From Hymenobacter yonginensis (GTDB taxonomy: Bacteria; Bacteroidota; Bacteroidia; Cytophagales; Hymenobacteraceae), in assembly GCF_027625995.1 (NCBI RefSeq), contig NZ_CP115396.1, positions 2,232,001-2,296,000 on the forward strand: DNA of 64,000 nt. The letters run 5' to 3'. The position numbers and the translations under genes were made by a program. Shown here one piece after another: positions 24,398-33,250 of the stretch. The stretch's first letter is position 1. Every line of letters starts with the position of its first letter. The notes below the pieces were generated by a model. The model had not been told where the DNA came from, made no database searches, and saw only the letters and a program-made list of their open reading frames with translations.

Positions 24398-24796
24398 GTG
24401 AAAAGTATCTACTTCCTCTGTGGCTCATTCTTCATAGGGCTTACTATTCTCCTTTTACCGCAGAAATTAAAAGAATGGGAAGTAGCGCGGGCTGACCATT
24501 TAGTACAGGTCAGAATACATCAGTTTCCTAGCGACTGTGGTATCACGAGCAAAGCAAAACGATGGATGCGTATCGAATATCGGAGTCGTATTTACTCAAA
24601 GCAAATAAGCCATGGTGACTGTATATCATTGGAAGGAAGGCAACATATCTTGATGAAGCATCTCTCTAAATACCCCGAAATATTCTTGTTTCAAAAAGAT
24701 ACTGGGGTTCTTGAGGTGATAAGCGGTGCCGCCCTATTTACGTTTGGACTTTTCTGCATTGGCACCGGCATTTGGGCCATTCTGACTAAGAAATAG
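24398..24796 (+). CDS. Small two-helix membrane protein, low GC, unknown
   Basis: 132 residues with a GTG start (MKSIYFLCGSFFIGLTILLL). One hydrophobic segment sits at each end (residues ~5-22 and ~107-130, ALFTFGLFCIGTGIWAIL) with a soluble loop between containing two Cys. Base composition is clearly lower in GC than the neighbours, and family-3 repeats flank it on both sides (24309 and 24832). This suggests it entered later between the flotillin and ATPase genes. I do not recognise the family. Confidence 0.6.
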   Translation: MKSIYFLCGSFFIGLTILLLPQKLKEWEVARADHLVQVRIHQFPSDCGITSKAKRWMRIEYRSRIYSKQISHGDCISLEGRQHILMKHLSKYPEIFLFQKDTGVLEVISGAALFTFGLFCIGTGIWAILTKK

Positions 24797-24831
24797 CAGG
24801 TTTCACTCCATAGCTGCCGTTTTGCCATCAT

Positions 24832-24872
24832 CAACCACCCCTAGCCCCTCCTCATCTGAGGAGGGGAACTAG
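24832..24872. repeat. Family 3 inverted repeat
   Basis: CCCCTCCTCA-TC-TGAGGAGGGG hairpin with the CTAG...AACTAG edges typical of this family. Confidence 0.75.
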
Positions 24873-24895
24873 TTTTTAGCGCTGGCTACCTGCTC

Positions 24896-25273
24896 ATGCA
24901 AGCTCCCGATTCCACCACTCCCCCCAAAATGACCCGTCGGCAAGCTGTGGGTATCACAATTGCACTGGCTTTCTGTATTGCCCTTTTTGCCGGTCTTATT
25001 TACTTCATAAGAGCGGATAGAGCCGAAAAGCGCGCGGCTATCCTAAAAAATCCGGGGTACGCTACGGGCATCATTACCCGAGTCAGAAGGTACAAGAGCC
25101 GGCGTGTATCCGTGCGGTATACTGTGGGCGGCGTGGAGCATTTGCTTCGGGCACGGGTGTCCAGAAACTTTTTGCGCACCCACGCCAAAGGCGACACTAC
25201 CGCCGTCATCTACGCTAAATCTGATCCAGCTAATGCTATCCTGAAGGCCCGGTTGCGGTCCTCCCGAAACTAA
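24896..25273 (+). CDS. DUF3592-like membrane protein
   Basis: 125 residues. One membrane segment at about 18-38 (VGITIALAFCIALFAGLIYF) is followed by a soluble beta-rich part: GYATGIITRVRRYKSRRVSV, VEHLLRARVSRNF, KGDTTAVIYAKSDPANAIL. The last element (the drive-value-from-parameters Y..xxPxxA) recalls DUF3592 proteins. It sits 44 bp before the giant ATPase, in the same direction, and may be part of the same transcript. Function unknown. Confidence 0.6.
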   Translation: MQAPDSTTPPKMTRRQAVGITIALAFCIALFAGLIYFIRADRAEKRAAILKNPGYATGIITRVRRYKSRRVSVRYTVGGVEHLLRARVSRNFLRTHAKGDTTAVIYAKSDPANAILKARLRSSRN

Positions 25274-25317
25274 TTAGCCGTTTTTTCTCCCTGCAAGGGT
25301 CTGTGCCTTGCCCTCCT

Positions 25318-28300
25318 ATGGAAGCCCAAGCTACCCAACTCGAAACCGGCACCTACGAAATTCTGCGCAACCGCCTGCTCAAAAGCAGCACCGACCTGCG
25401 CCAGCGCCTCGATACCCTCAACGCGGAGCGCAAGCAGGTGTTCGGGGCCGTGGATACGCGCCTGCTAGGCACCGGCCGCATCAGCACCGAAAACAACTGC
25501 GTGGCCTGGGACATGGTGCCGGTGGGCCAGCGGTTCATTTTCGGCTACAACGTGGTGCTGGGGCTGAAGGCGGAGCCGGATCTGGCCGACGTGTTTGGGG
25601 TGTACGAGTACACCGGGCACGAATTTCATCCGCTGGGGCTGGAGCTGCTGCAGCACCCGCAGTTTCTGGAGGAGTTCCGCAACCTCTACCGCTACTACAA
25701 GAACACCCAGTTCGTGAAGTTCGCCGTCATTGGCGTGCACCTGTTCATGGTGTTTCGGGTGGGCAAGAGTGCGTCGGATGTAAAGACGTTTAAGTGGCTG
25801 ATCCAGGGCGACACGCTCACCTACCTCGACAACCGCTCCGACCACGAGTACACCTTCCCGCCCCAGCACGAGTTCCAGTGGAAGCGCGCCACCCGCGACA
25901 TGCAGCGCGGCGGCAAGCACCCCCACATCAGCATCGAGGACAAGGTGTTCGTGGAAACCGTAGGCGGGGATTTGACCATCAAAATCGAGGACAACACAAG
26001 CACTGGCCAGGGCATTCTGAGCGAGCCGGTCGATGACAAAGACCAGACCCTCGACGACTCGGAAATCTACTACGCGGTAGTCGGCAACCTGATTCTGCTC
26101 AAAATCCGGCCCTACCAGGAGCAGCAGTACCGCCACTTCATCTTCAACCACCGGCTCAAAACCGCCCAGCGCCTCGACGCCCTGGCCGATGCCTGCGTGC
26201 TGCTGCCCGACGGCCAGGGCCTGATTTTCCCGCACGGTTTCTACCTGCAAACCGGCGACAACAAGCTGTTCGACAACGGCCTGCGCGAGATGCTGTTTGA
26301 GAAGCGCGTGGTGTCGCCGAACGGGGAGGATTTCCTGTACGTGTTCTTCAACAAAGACCACGGCACCTACCTGCTGCTGAGCTATAACCGCATTGCCCAG
26401 CGCGTGGACAACCCCATTGTGTGCCACGGCTACGCTTTGTTTGAGAACGGCGAGCTGTGCTACTTCCGCGCCGACGACGAGCCCAAGAAGCACCACGCCG
26501 TGCAAATCTGGCAGACGCCCTACACCGCCCCCGATTTCCAGCTGCCCGTCACCTCCGACTCCTACCTCTACAAGCTGGGCAACAAGGAGATTGTGCGGGC
26601 CATGAGCGAGGTGCAGGAAGTGCTGACCCTCGCCGGCAAAGACGACAGCTACGCCGGCCTCTACCTCGACCTGATCCGCCAGACCACTGCCCTCACCGAC
26701 GCCTACCACTGGCTGCGCGAGCCGGCGGCCCAGGCCCTGGCCGAGCCTCTGGCCGAAATACGCCAGACGGCCACGGCGGCCGTGGAGGAGTTCGAGAAGG
26801 TGCAGAGCATCCGCAAAAACACGGCCCAGCAAACGGCCGCCGTGTTTCAGAAAGCCGACGAGCTGACCGGCCGCATCCGCCGCTCAGCGCCCGATACCGT
26901 CACGGAGTTTGTGCAGCTGCTGGGCGAATTGCGCGGGGTGCGGGGCGAGGTTATTTCGCTGAAGGAGCTGCGCTACGTGGAGTTGCCGGCCGTGGAAAAG
27001 CACGCCCAGGACCTGGAAGCCCTGAGCAAGGAAGTGGCGCTGCAAACCGTGGACTTCCTGCTCCGGCCCGATGCCCTCCTGCCCTACTCCCAGCGCGTGC
27101 AGGCCATTGCCGACGGCGTAGAGCAGGTGCAGAAAACCATCGAGGCCGACCAGCGCGAGCAGGAAACCGCCGCCGTGGCCCAGGAGCTGGAGCTGCTGAT
27201 TGAGGTGGTGAGCAACCTGCCCATCCCCGACCCCACCCAGACTACGGCCATCATCGACAACATCTCGACGGTGTACGCCCGCTTCAACCAGATTCGGGCG
27301 GCGCTGAAGAGGCGACGGCAGGCCCTGGCCGGCACCGAGGCCCAGGCCGAATTCACGGCCCAGCTCAAGCTGCTGGAACAGGCCCTCACCAACTACCTCG
27401 ACCTGGCCGACACGCCCGCCAAGTGCGACGAGTACCTCACCAAGCTGATGGTGCAGCTGGAAGAGCTGGAAGGTAAATTCCCCGACTTCGACCAGTTCAT
27501 CGAGCAGCTCACCACCCGCCGCGAGCAGGTGGTGGAAGCCTTTGAGTCGAAGAAAACGGCCCTGGTGGCGGCCCGCAACCAGCGCGCCACGGCCCTGCTG
27601 CAAAGCGCGGAGCGGCTGCTGAAAGCGGTGCAGAGCCGCGTCAGCCGGCTGGAATCAGTGGCCGACATCAACGGCTACTTTGCCGCCGACGTGATGGTGG
27701 AGAAAGTGCGCCAGACCGCGCAGGACCTGCTCAGCCTCGGCGACTCGGTGAAGGCCGACGACGTGCAGAGCCGCCTGAAAACCCTGCGCGAAAACGCCGT
27801 GCGCCAGCTCCGCGACCGGGCCGACCTGTTCGCCGACGGCGGCCAGACCCTGCGCTTCGGTACCCACGCCTTCACCGTGAACACCCAGCCCCTGGAACTG
27901 ACTGTGGTGCTGCGCGACGGCGACCTGCACTATCACCTCACCGGCACCAACTTCTTCCAGAAGATAACCGACCCCGCCCTGTTGGCCTCCCGGTCCGTGT
28001 GGGAGCAAACCGTGGTATCAGAAAACCAGGACGTGTACCGGGCCGAGTTTCTGGCCTGGCGCATCCTGGAGGCCGCCCAGCACCCCGCCCCCGCCAACTC
28101 CGAGGCCGGCCGGCCCGCCGTGTTGTCGGTGCCCGAGCTAACCCACCTCAGCCCCGCCGAGCTGCTGGCTTACGCGCAGCAGTTCATGGCCGCGCGCTAC
28201 CAGGAAGGCTACCTCAAAGGCGTGCACGACCACGACGCCGCCCTGCTGCTCACGGCCCTCGTCCGCCTCACCCGCACGGCAGACTTACTACGCTACCCGG

Positions 28301-30339
28301 CCGATACCCGCGCCGCAGCCGCCCTCTACTGGCTCCGCTTCGCCGACCCCGACCAGCGCGCCCACTGGGAGCGGCAGCTGCAGGGCATCGGCGTGCTGCT
28401 CCAGGTATTTCCCGATTCCCAGGAGTTCGACCAGCTGAAGGCCGAGCTGCAAACCGCCGTCGAAACCTTCGCTGCCCAAACTAACCTGTTCACGCCAGAA
28501 CAGGTGCAGGAAGCCGGCGACTACCTGTTCCACGAGCTGACCCACACCGGCAGCTTCATCATCTCCCAAGAAGCCGCCGACCTGCACCAGCAGTTCCAGA
28601 AGCAGTTGCAGGACCGCCACGCCACCGACCTCTTCCAGCAGTCCATAGCCCAACTCCAGGACCAGCCCGTAGCGCAGTTCCAGCTGGTGCGGCAGTGGGT
28701 GCAGAGCTGCCTCACCCCCCGGCCCCCTCTCCTTCAGAGAGAGGGAGCCACAGCGACACGGGAAATTCTGCCCACTCCACAGGTAACATCGGACCTACAA
28801 TCGTCAGGCTCCCCCTCTCTGAAGGAGAGGGGGCCGGGGGGTGGGGTCCTCGAAACCGCCGTCCTCCTGCTCACCCACACCTTCGACCCCGCCCGCGTCG
28901 TCCACACGCCCACCACCGAAACCCTCGAAGGCTTCCAGGGCACCCACCCGCGCATCATCACGAACAGCGAGAACCAAACAACGAAAAACGAATACCACCT
29001 CAACTTCCCCGAGTTCCGCCGCCGCCTGCTGCACTACGACCGCGCCACCGTGGCCCAGTTCGAGCAGTTTCAGGAGACGAAAAAGCAGCTGCTGGCCCGG
29101 GCGGCCGAAGACCTGCGCCTGGAGGATTTCCGGCCCCGCGTACTCACGTCATTCGTGCGCAATCAGCTGATTGACAAAGTGTACCTACCCATCATCGGGG
29201 CCAACCTGGCCAAGCAGATCGGGACGGCCGGCGAGGGCAAGCGCACCGACCTGATGGGCCTGCTGCTGCTGATTTCGCCGCCCGGCTACGGCAAAACCAC
29301 CCTGATGGAGTACGTGGCCAACCGCCTGGGCCTCATCTTCATGAAAATCAACGGCCCGGCCATCGGGCACGCCGTCACCAGCGTCGACCCCGCCCAGGCC
29401 CCCAACGCCGGGGCGCGGCAGGAGCTGGAGAAGCTGAATCTGGCCTTCGAGATGGGCGACAACGTGATGATTTACGTCGACGACATTCAGCACTGCCACC
29501 CCGAGTTTCTGCAGAAGTTCATCTCGCTCTGCGACGCCCAGCGCAAGATTGAGGGCGTGTACCAGGGCCACGCCCGCACCTATGACTTCCGCGGCCGCAA
29601 GGTGGCCGTGGTGATGGCCGGCAACCCCTACACTGAAAGCGGCGACGTATTCCAGCTGCCCGACATGCTGGCCAACCGCGCCGACATCTACAACCTCGGC
29701 GACATCCTCACGGCCGGCTCCGAAGACGCCTTCCGCCTCTCCTACCTCGAAAACGCCCTCACCAGCAACACGGCCCTCGCCCGCCTCGCCACCCAAAGCC
29801 CCCAGGACGTGCCCGCCCTCATCCGCCTCGCCGAAACCGGCCAGCAGGACGGCCTCAGCTTCGAGGGCAACCACTCGCCCGAGGAGCTCAACGAGTACGT
29901 GGCCGTGCTCGGCCAGCTGCTGCGCCTGCGCGACGTGGTGGCCCAAGTAAACGCCGCCTACATTGCCAGCGCCGCCCAGGCCGACGCCTACCGCACCGAG
30001 CCGCCGTTCAAGCTGCAGGGCTCCTACCGCAACATGAACAAGCTGGCCGAGAAAGTCCGCCCCGTCATGAACGACCAGGAAATAACGGACCTGCTGGCCG
30101 CCCACTACGAAAGCGAAGCCCAAACCCTGACCAGCGCCACCGAAGCCAACCTGCTTAAGCTGCGCGAGCTACTCGGCTGGCTCACCCCCGAGCAAGCCGC
30201 CCGCTGGCAGCAAATCAAGCAAACCTACCTCGACAACCTCCGCCACTCCGGCCCCGCCCAGCTCCTGCAAATGCTCGAGAAACTGGAAAACATTGCCGGC
30301 GGCCTCAGTGGCATCCGGGAGGCGCTAAAACGCGAGTAA
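25318..30339 (+). CDS. Giant AAA+ ATPase (often annotated DNA repair ATPase)
   Basis: 1673 residues. The N-terminal ~420 are beta-rich with propeller-like repeats (VPVGQRFIFGYNVVLG, AVVGNLILLKIRPY, FLYVFFNKDHGTYLLLSYN). Long coiled coils follow (about 420-880), then helical segments, and a AAA+ module near the C-terminus: Walker A PPGYGKTTL (about 1320), Walker B MIYVDDIQ (about 1385) and sensor-like VVMAGNPYTESG (about 1430). Residues about 1131-1176 come from an inserted family-3 repeat, in frame. Together with PspA and flotillin it may form a membrane-remodelling or stress machine; a DNA role is only a database-style name. ATG at 25318 is preferred over GTG at 25303. Confidence 0.82.
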   Translation: MEAQATQLETGTYEILRNRLLKSSTDLRQRLDTLNAERKQVFGAVDTRLLGTGRISTENNCVAWDMVPVGQRFIFGYNVVLGLKAEPDLADVFGVYEYTGHEFHPLGLELLQHPQFLEEFRNLYRYYKNTQFVKFAVIGVHLFMVFRVGKSASDVKTFKWLIQGDTLTYLDNRSDHEYTFPPQHEFQWKRATRDMQRGGKHPHISIEDKVFVETVGGDLTIKIEDNTSTGQGILSEPVDDKDQTLDDSEIYYAVVGNLILLKIRPYQEQQYRHFIFNHRLKTAQRLDALADACVLLPDGQGLIFPHGFYLQTGDNKLFDNGLREMLFEKRVVSPNGEDFLYVFFNKDHGTYLLLSYNRIAQRVDNPIVCHGYALFENGELCYFRADDEPKKHHAVQIWQTPYTAPDFQLPVTSDSYLYKLGNKEIVRAMSEVQEVLTLAGKDDSYAGLYLDLIRQTTALTDAYHWLREPAAQALAEPLAEIRQTATAAVEEFEKVQSIRKNTAQQTAAVFQKADELTGRIRRSAPDTVTEFVQLLGELRGVRGEVISLKELRYVELPAVEKHAQDLEALSKEVALQTVDFLLRPDALLPYSQRVQAIADGVEQVQKTIEADQREQETAAVAQELELLIEVVSNLPIPDPTQTTAIIDNISTVYARFNQIRAALKRRRQALAGTEAQAEFTAQLKLLEQALTNYLDLADTPAKCDEYLTKLMVQLEELEGKFPDFDQFIEQLTTRREQVVEAFESKKTALVAARNQRATALLQSAERLLKAVQSRVSRLESVADINGYFAADVMVEKVRQTAQDLLSLGDSVKADDVQSRLKTLRENAVRQLRDRADLFADGGQTLRFGTHAFTVNTQPLELTVVLRDGDLHYHLTGTNFFQKITDPALLASRSVWEQTVVSENQDVYRAEFLAWRILEAAQHPAPANSEAGRPAVLSVPELTHLSPAELLAYAQQFMAARYQEGYLKGVHDHDAALLLTALVRLTRTADLLRYPADTRAAAALYWLRFADPDQRAHWERQLQGIGVLLQVFPDSQEFDQLKAELQTAVETFAAQTNLFTPEQVQEAGDYLFHELTHTGSFIISQEAADLHQQFQKQLQDRHATDLFQQSIAQLQDQPVAQFQLVRQWVQSCLTPRPPLLQREGATATREILPTPQVTSDLQSSGSPSLKERGPGGGVLETAVLLLTHTFDPARVVHTPTTETLEGFQGTHPRIITNSENQTTKNEYHLNFPEFRRRLLHYDRATVAQFEQFQETKKQLLARAAEDLRLEDFRPRVLTSFVRNQLIDKVYLPIIGANLAKQIGTAGEGKRTDLMGLLLLISPPGYGKTTLMEYVANRLGLIFMKINGPAIGHAVTSVDPAQAPNAGARQELEKLNLAFEMGDNVMIYVDDIQHCHPEFLQKFISLCDAQRKIEGVYQGHARTYDFRGRKVAVVMAGNPYTESGDVFQLPDMLANRADIYNLGDILTAGSEDAFRLSYLENALTSNTALARLATQSPQDVPALIRLAETGQQDGLSFEGNHSPEELNEYVAVLGQLLRLRDVVAQVNAAYIASAAQADAYRTEPPFKLQGSYRNMNKLAEKVRPVMNDQEITDLLAAHYESEAQTLTSATEANLLKLRELLGWLTPEQAARWQQIKQTYLDNLRHSGPAQLLQMLEKLENIAGGLSGIREALKRE
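28711..28846. repeat. Family 3 repeat inserted in frame in the ATPase gene
   Basis: CTCACCCCCCGGCCCCCTCT...GAGGGAGCC (28711-28749) and its near-complement GGCTCCCCCTCTCTGAAGGA...GTGGGG (28807-28846). The reading frame stays open across the element, which adds a Pro/Gly/Arg-rich stretch (CLTPRPPLLQREG ... SLKERGPGGGV). Confidence 0.9.
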
Positions 30340-30354
30340 GAACGAACCCAGAAC

Positions 30355-30557
30355 GTCATGCTGAGCCTGTCGAAGCATCTCGCGTGCTGACGTTGCCAAA
30401 CTAACTGTCATGCTGAGCTTGCCGAAGCATCTCGCGTGCTGACGTTGCCAAACTAACTGTCATGCTGAGCTTGCCGAAGCATCTCGCGTGCTGACACTAG
30501 TTTAGTAATCAAACGTCAGCACGCGAGATGCTTCGGCAAGCTCAGCATGACGTTCAA
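30355..30557. repeat. 52-bp family 2 repeats, left of the GIY-YIG gene
   Basis: Three direct copies start at 30355, 30407 and 30459 (GTCATGCTGAGC(T/C)TG(C/T)CGAAG then CATCTCGCGTGCTGACGTTG), and one inverted copy ends at about 30553. Spacing is exactly 52 bp. Confidence 0.93.
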
Positions 30558-30578
30558 TAATTAATCAATTACGACCCT

Positions 30579-30875
30579 ATGTATGTCTACATCCTCACCA
30601 ATCCGGCGCACACTGTCCTCTACATCGGCATCACCAACGACTTGCCACGACGCCTGCACGAGCATAGCAATGGTCTGGGCGATGCGGGCAAATTCACGGG
30701 CCGCTATCAAACCAACCTACTGATCTATTTCGAACTATGCCCTGACCCCACCCAAGCCATAGCCCGCGAAAAGCAGCTAAAAGGTTGGACCCGGGCCAAA
30801 AAAGAAGCCCTGATAGCCGCCTTCAATCCGACCTGGACCACTATCGACCCCGCTACCTGGTCAGACGACTTATAG
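30579..30875 (+). CDS. GIY-YIG endonuclease-domain protein
   Basis: 98 residues covering one whole GIY-YIG domain: YVYILTNPAHTVLYIGITND (the G-I-Y and Y-I-G strands are here V-Y-I and Y-I-G), RRLHEHSNG (catalytic Arg), FTGRYQTNLLIYFE and AIAREKQLKGWTR (Glu). Stand-alone members of this YhbQ/UPF0213-type group are common in Bacteroidota, and their substrate is mostly untested. The gene is bracketed by 52-bp repeats (three direct and one inverted copy to the left, three to the right), which suggests it moved or spreads with them. Confidence 0.9.
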   Translation: MYVYILTNPAHTVLYIGITNDLPRRLHEHSNGLGDAGKFTGRYQTNLLIYFELCPDPTQAIAREKQLKGWTRAKKEALIAAFNPTWTTIDPATWSDDL

Positions 30876-30884
30876 TCGCAGCCG

Positions 30885-30921
30885 CCTAAGCGGCATCCGC
30901 GAGTCCCTGAAACAGGAATAA
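30885..30921 (+). pseudogene. Remnant of the ATPase 3' end (copy 2)
   Basis: The last codons read LSGIRESLKQE-stop, against LSGIREALKRE-stop at the end of the real ATPase gene. Downstream identity (CACGAACCCAGCACGTCATG) continues into the next set of 52-bp repeats. Confidence 0.75.
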
Positions 30922-30937
30922 GCACGAACCCAGCACG

Positions 30938-31078
30938 TCATGCTGAGCTTGCCGAAGCATCTCGCGTGCTGACGTTGCTAAACTAACTGTCATGCTGAGC
31001 CTGCCGAAGCATCTCGCGTGCTGACGTTGCCAAACTAACCGTCATGCTGAGGCGCAGCCGAAGCATCTCTACCGCTTC
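30938..31078. repeat. 52-bp family 2 repeats, right of the GIY-YIG gene
   Basis: Three direct copies start at 30938, 30990 and 31042. The last diverges to the GGCGCAGCCGAAGCATCTCT version seen at 20.3 kb. Confidence 0.9.
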
Positions 31079-31145
31079 ATACCATACGCCCCCATACTTG
31101 CATCAGCGGGCTGACCACCAGCTCCGCGCAACAACGCAGCACCTA

Positions 31146-32279
31146 CTAAAAACCAGCAGCCTCTACCAATTCGTCAGGCAGCCGGCTCAGCGCCCCTTCA
31201 GCCAGCGGAATTTCCACGGTAAACACGCTGCCTTTGCCCTCCACGCTGCTCACCGACAGCGTGCCTTCGTGCCACTCCACGATAGTTTTGCAGAGCGACA
31301 GTCCCAGGCCAATGGTTTCCTCGCCCCGCAGGCCCAGCCGCCGGGCCCTGGTAAACCGCTCGAACACGTGCGGCAGCATGGCCGCCGGAATCCCGATACC
31401 GTCGTCGGCTACCTGCACCCGCGCCCGGTCCGGCAGCCCCGTTACGGTCACTTGCACGTAGCCTTCGTCGCGGGTGAACTTCATGGCGTTGCTCACCAGA
31501 TTGATAACCACCTGCGTGAACTTGCTCACGTCCAGGTTCACGTACACCGCCTCGGCCGGCAGCGAATACGTGAAATGGTGCCCCAGCAGCTTATAGCCGA
31601 GTTGCAGCTGCGCCAACGGGCCGCGCATGATGTCGCCCAGGTCCACCCGATCCACCTTCAGGTTGGTGGCCACGGCCGCCGTAAATTCGAGGTTGATCAG
31701 GTCGCGAATCATTTTCACGCTCTCCCGGCTGGTGTTCTCCAGCATGGTAAGCATCTGCGCGACCTGGGGCTGGACCGCCTCCGGCAGCTCTTCGCGCAGG
31801 TATTGCGCCAGCTGTTCCACCATGATAAAGGCCCCGCTCGCGTCGTGCGAAAGCACCTCCAGCGTCACATTTTTGCGGCTGTTGAACAAGTCCGAATTGG
31901 CCTGGTGGTGCTTGGCCGCACTGATATCGTGCAGGGTACAAACCAGTAGCGGGCCACCGGCTTCGCCCACGTGGTAATAGGGAATGGCCGCAAACCACTG
32001 CGCCGACTCGCCCACGCGCTGCAACCGGACCTCGATTTCACTTAGCTGCTCGCCCCGCATCCACCGCGCCCAGTGCTCGGCCAGGTAGGCCTGGTCGTCG
32101 GGGTGAATGCGGGCCAGCAAAGCGGGGAGTTCGGCATTGACGCCGGCATTGGTGCCCAGCAGCACCGGCCCGTAGGCCGCATTCACGAAAACCACCTGCC
32201 CGGCGGCTATGTCGTACACGAACTGCACCTGGGTGCTGGCCTGCACCTGGGCCATGAAAAGGGAAGGAAAATCAAGCAT
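31146..32279 (-). CDS. PAS-domain sensor histidine kinase
   Basis: 377 residues, no membrane segment. A PAS domain occupies about 10-130 (FVYDIAAGQVVFVNAAYGPV, IHPDDQAYLAEHWARW). The dimerisation/phosphorylation helix has H-box LEVLSHDASGAF (phospho-His about residue 150). The ATPase domain shows the N-box VVINLVSNAMKFT, G1 DDGIGIP, F-box FERFTRA and G2 GLGLSLCKTIV. It is a cytosolic sensor kinase that passes phosphate to a response regulator; none is adjacent, so it is an orphan. It could also start at the second Met (residue 9). Confidence 0.92.
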   Translation of the reverse strand: MLDFPSLFMAQVQASTQVQFVYDIAAGQVVFVNAAYGPVLLGTNAGVNAELPALLARIHPDDQAYLAEHWARWMRGEQLSEIEVRLQRVGESAQWFAAIPYYHVGEAGGPLLVCTLHDISAAKHHQANSDLFNSRKNVTLEVLSHDASGAFIMVEQLAQYLREELPEAVQPQVAQMLTMLENTSRESVKMIRDLINLEFTAAVATNLKVDRVDLGDIMRGPLAQLQLGYKLLGHHFTYSLPAEAVYVNLDVSKFTQVVINLVSNAMKFTRDEGYVQVTVTGLPDRARVQVADDGIGIPAAMLPHVFERFTRARRLGLRGEETIGLGLSLCKTIVEWHEGTLSVSSVEGKGSVFTVEIPLAEGALSRLPDELVEAAGF

Positions 32280-32479
32280 GACACAGGATATAGAGAAACG
32301 TCACTATAGACTTGGTTAGAACGACAGCCAGCCGTAAACAACTGAACCTGAAGGCAGGATGCGGCTTGCTGGCCCAATTGAGCAGTTTATCCCCGGTGCC
32401 GTACTTCCATTACCGGCCCCGCCCTTGCCACTGGCGCCCAACCGCCCTACCTTGCTCACCCCGACAACTCCTCTTCCGC

Positions 32480-33016
32480 ATGGGCAAGCACTACCCCGCC
32501 ATCAGCGCCGACATTCAGGCCTTTATCGAGCAACAGCACCTGTTCTTCGTGGGCACCGCCGCCGCCGATGGGCGCGTCAACATCTCCCCCAAGGGCCAGG
32601 ACACCCTGCGCGTGCTCGACGCCAACCGCGTGGCCTGGCTCAACCTGACCGGCAGCGGCAACGAAACCGCCGCCCACCTGCTGGCCCTCAACCGCACCAC
32701 GCTCATGTGGTGCGCCTTCGAGGGCCGGCCCACCATCCTGCGCCTCTACGGCACCGCCACCACCTACCACCCCCGCGACGCCGAGTGGGCCACCCTGCTC
32801 CCGCTGTTCCCGCCCCTGCCCGGTGCCCGCCAGATTCTGGTCGTCGACGTAGACCTGGTGCAAACCTCCTGCGGCATGGCCGTCCCCTTCCTCGACTTTC
32901 AAGCCGAGCGCGACGAGCTAAACAACAGCATGGCCAAGCGCGGCCCCGAGCAGGTAGCGCAGTACTGGCACACCCGCAACACCCGCAGCCTCGACGGCAA
33001 GCCCACCGGCATCTGA
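32480..33016 (+). CDS. Pyridoxamine 5'-phosphate oxidase family protein
   Basis: 178 residues. A split-barrel FMN-binding pattern is clear: FIEQQHLFFVGTAAADGRVN and ISPKGQDTLRVLDANRVAWL (the PKG motif), then TGSGNETAAHLL and a C-terminal strand/helix with LVQTSCGMAVPFLDF. This is the PPOX general-stress subgroup rather than true PdxH, whose PLP-site residues are absent. Members bind FMN, F420 or haem; the cofactor here is unknown. The ATG at 32480 matches the domain start, and a TACCTTGC box lies about 30 bp upstream. Confidence 0.88.
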   Translation: MGKHYPAISADIQAFIEQQHLFFVGTAAADGRVNISPKGQDTLRVLDANRVAWLNLTGSGNETAAHLLALNRTTLMWCAFEGRPTILRLYGTATTYHPRDAEWATLLPLFPPLPGARQILVVDVDLVQTSCGMAVPFLDFQAERDELNNSMAKRGPEQVAQYWHTRNTRSLDGKPTGI

Positions 33017-33084
33017 GCCGGACCAGCGGCATGGGCCCGCAACCAGTGCGCCGCCCGCTAACAGCCAATCAAACACCCCTCCCC

Positions 33085-33188
33085 CAACCTCCTCCGCCAC
33101 TCCGGCCCTGCCCAGCTCCTGCAAATGCTGGAGAAACTGGAAAACATAGCCGGCGGGTTGAGTTGCATTCGGGGGACGTTGAAACGGT
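33085..33188 (+). pseudogene. Remnant of the ATPase 3' end (copy 3)
   Basis: About 100 bp nearly identical to ATPase codons near 30235-30330: RHSGPAQLLQMLEKLENIAG, then LSCIRGTLKR in place of LSGIREALKR. It has no upstream gene and no matching stop. It lies beside the low-GC PIN gene. Confidence 0.85.
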
Positions 33189-33250
33189 CTTTGTCAAGGT
33201 GACTTAACTCCAAGCAGCCTCGCTATTTTCCATATTTCAGCTGAATATTA

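Noticed and set aside
32359-33207. 282-codon frame overlapping the PPOX-family gene
   Set aside because: Pro/Arg/His-rich shifted frame of the real gene. Its tail covers the ATPase remnant only by chance.
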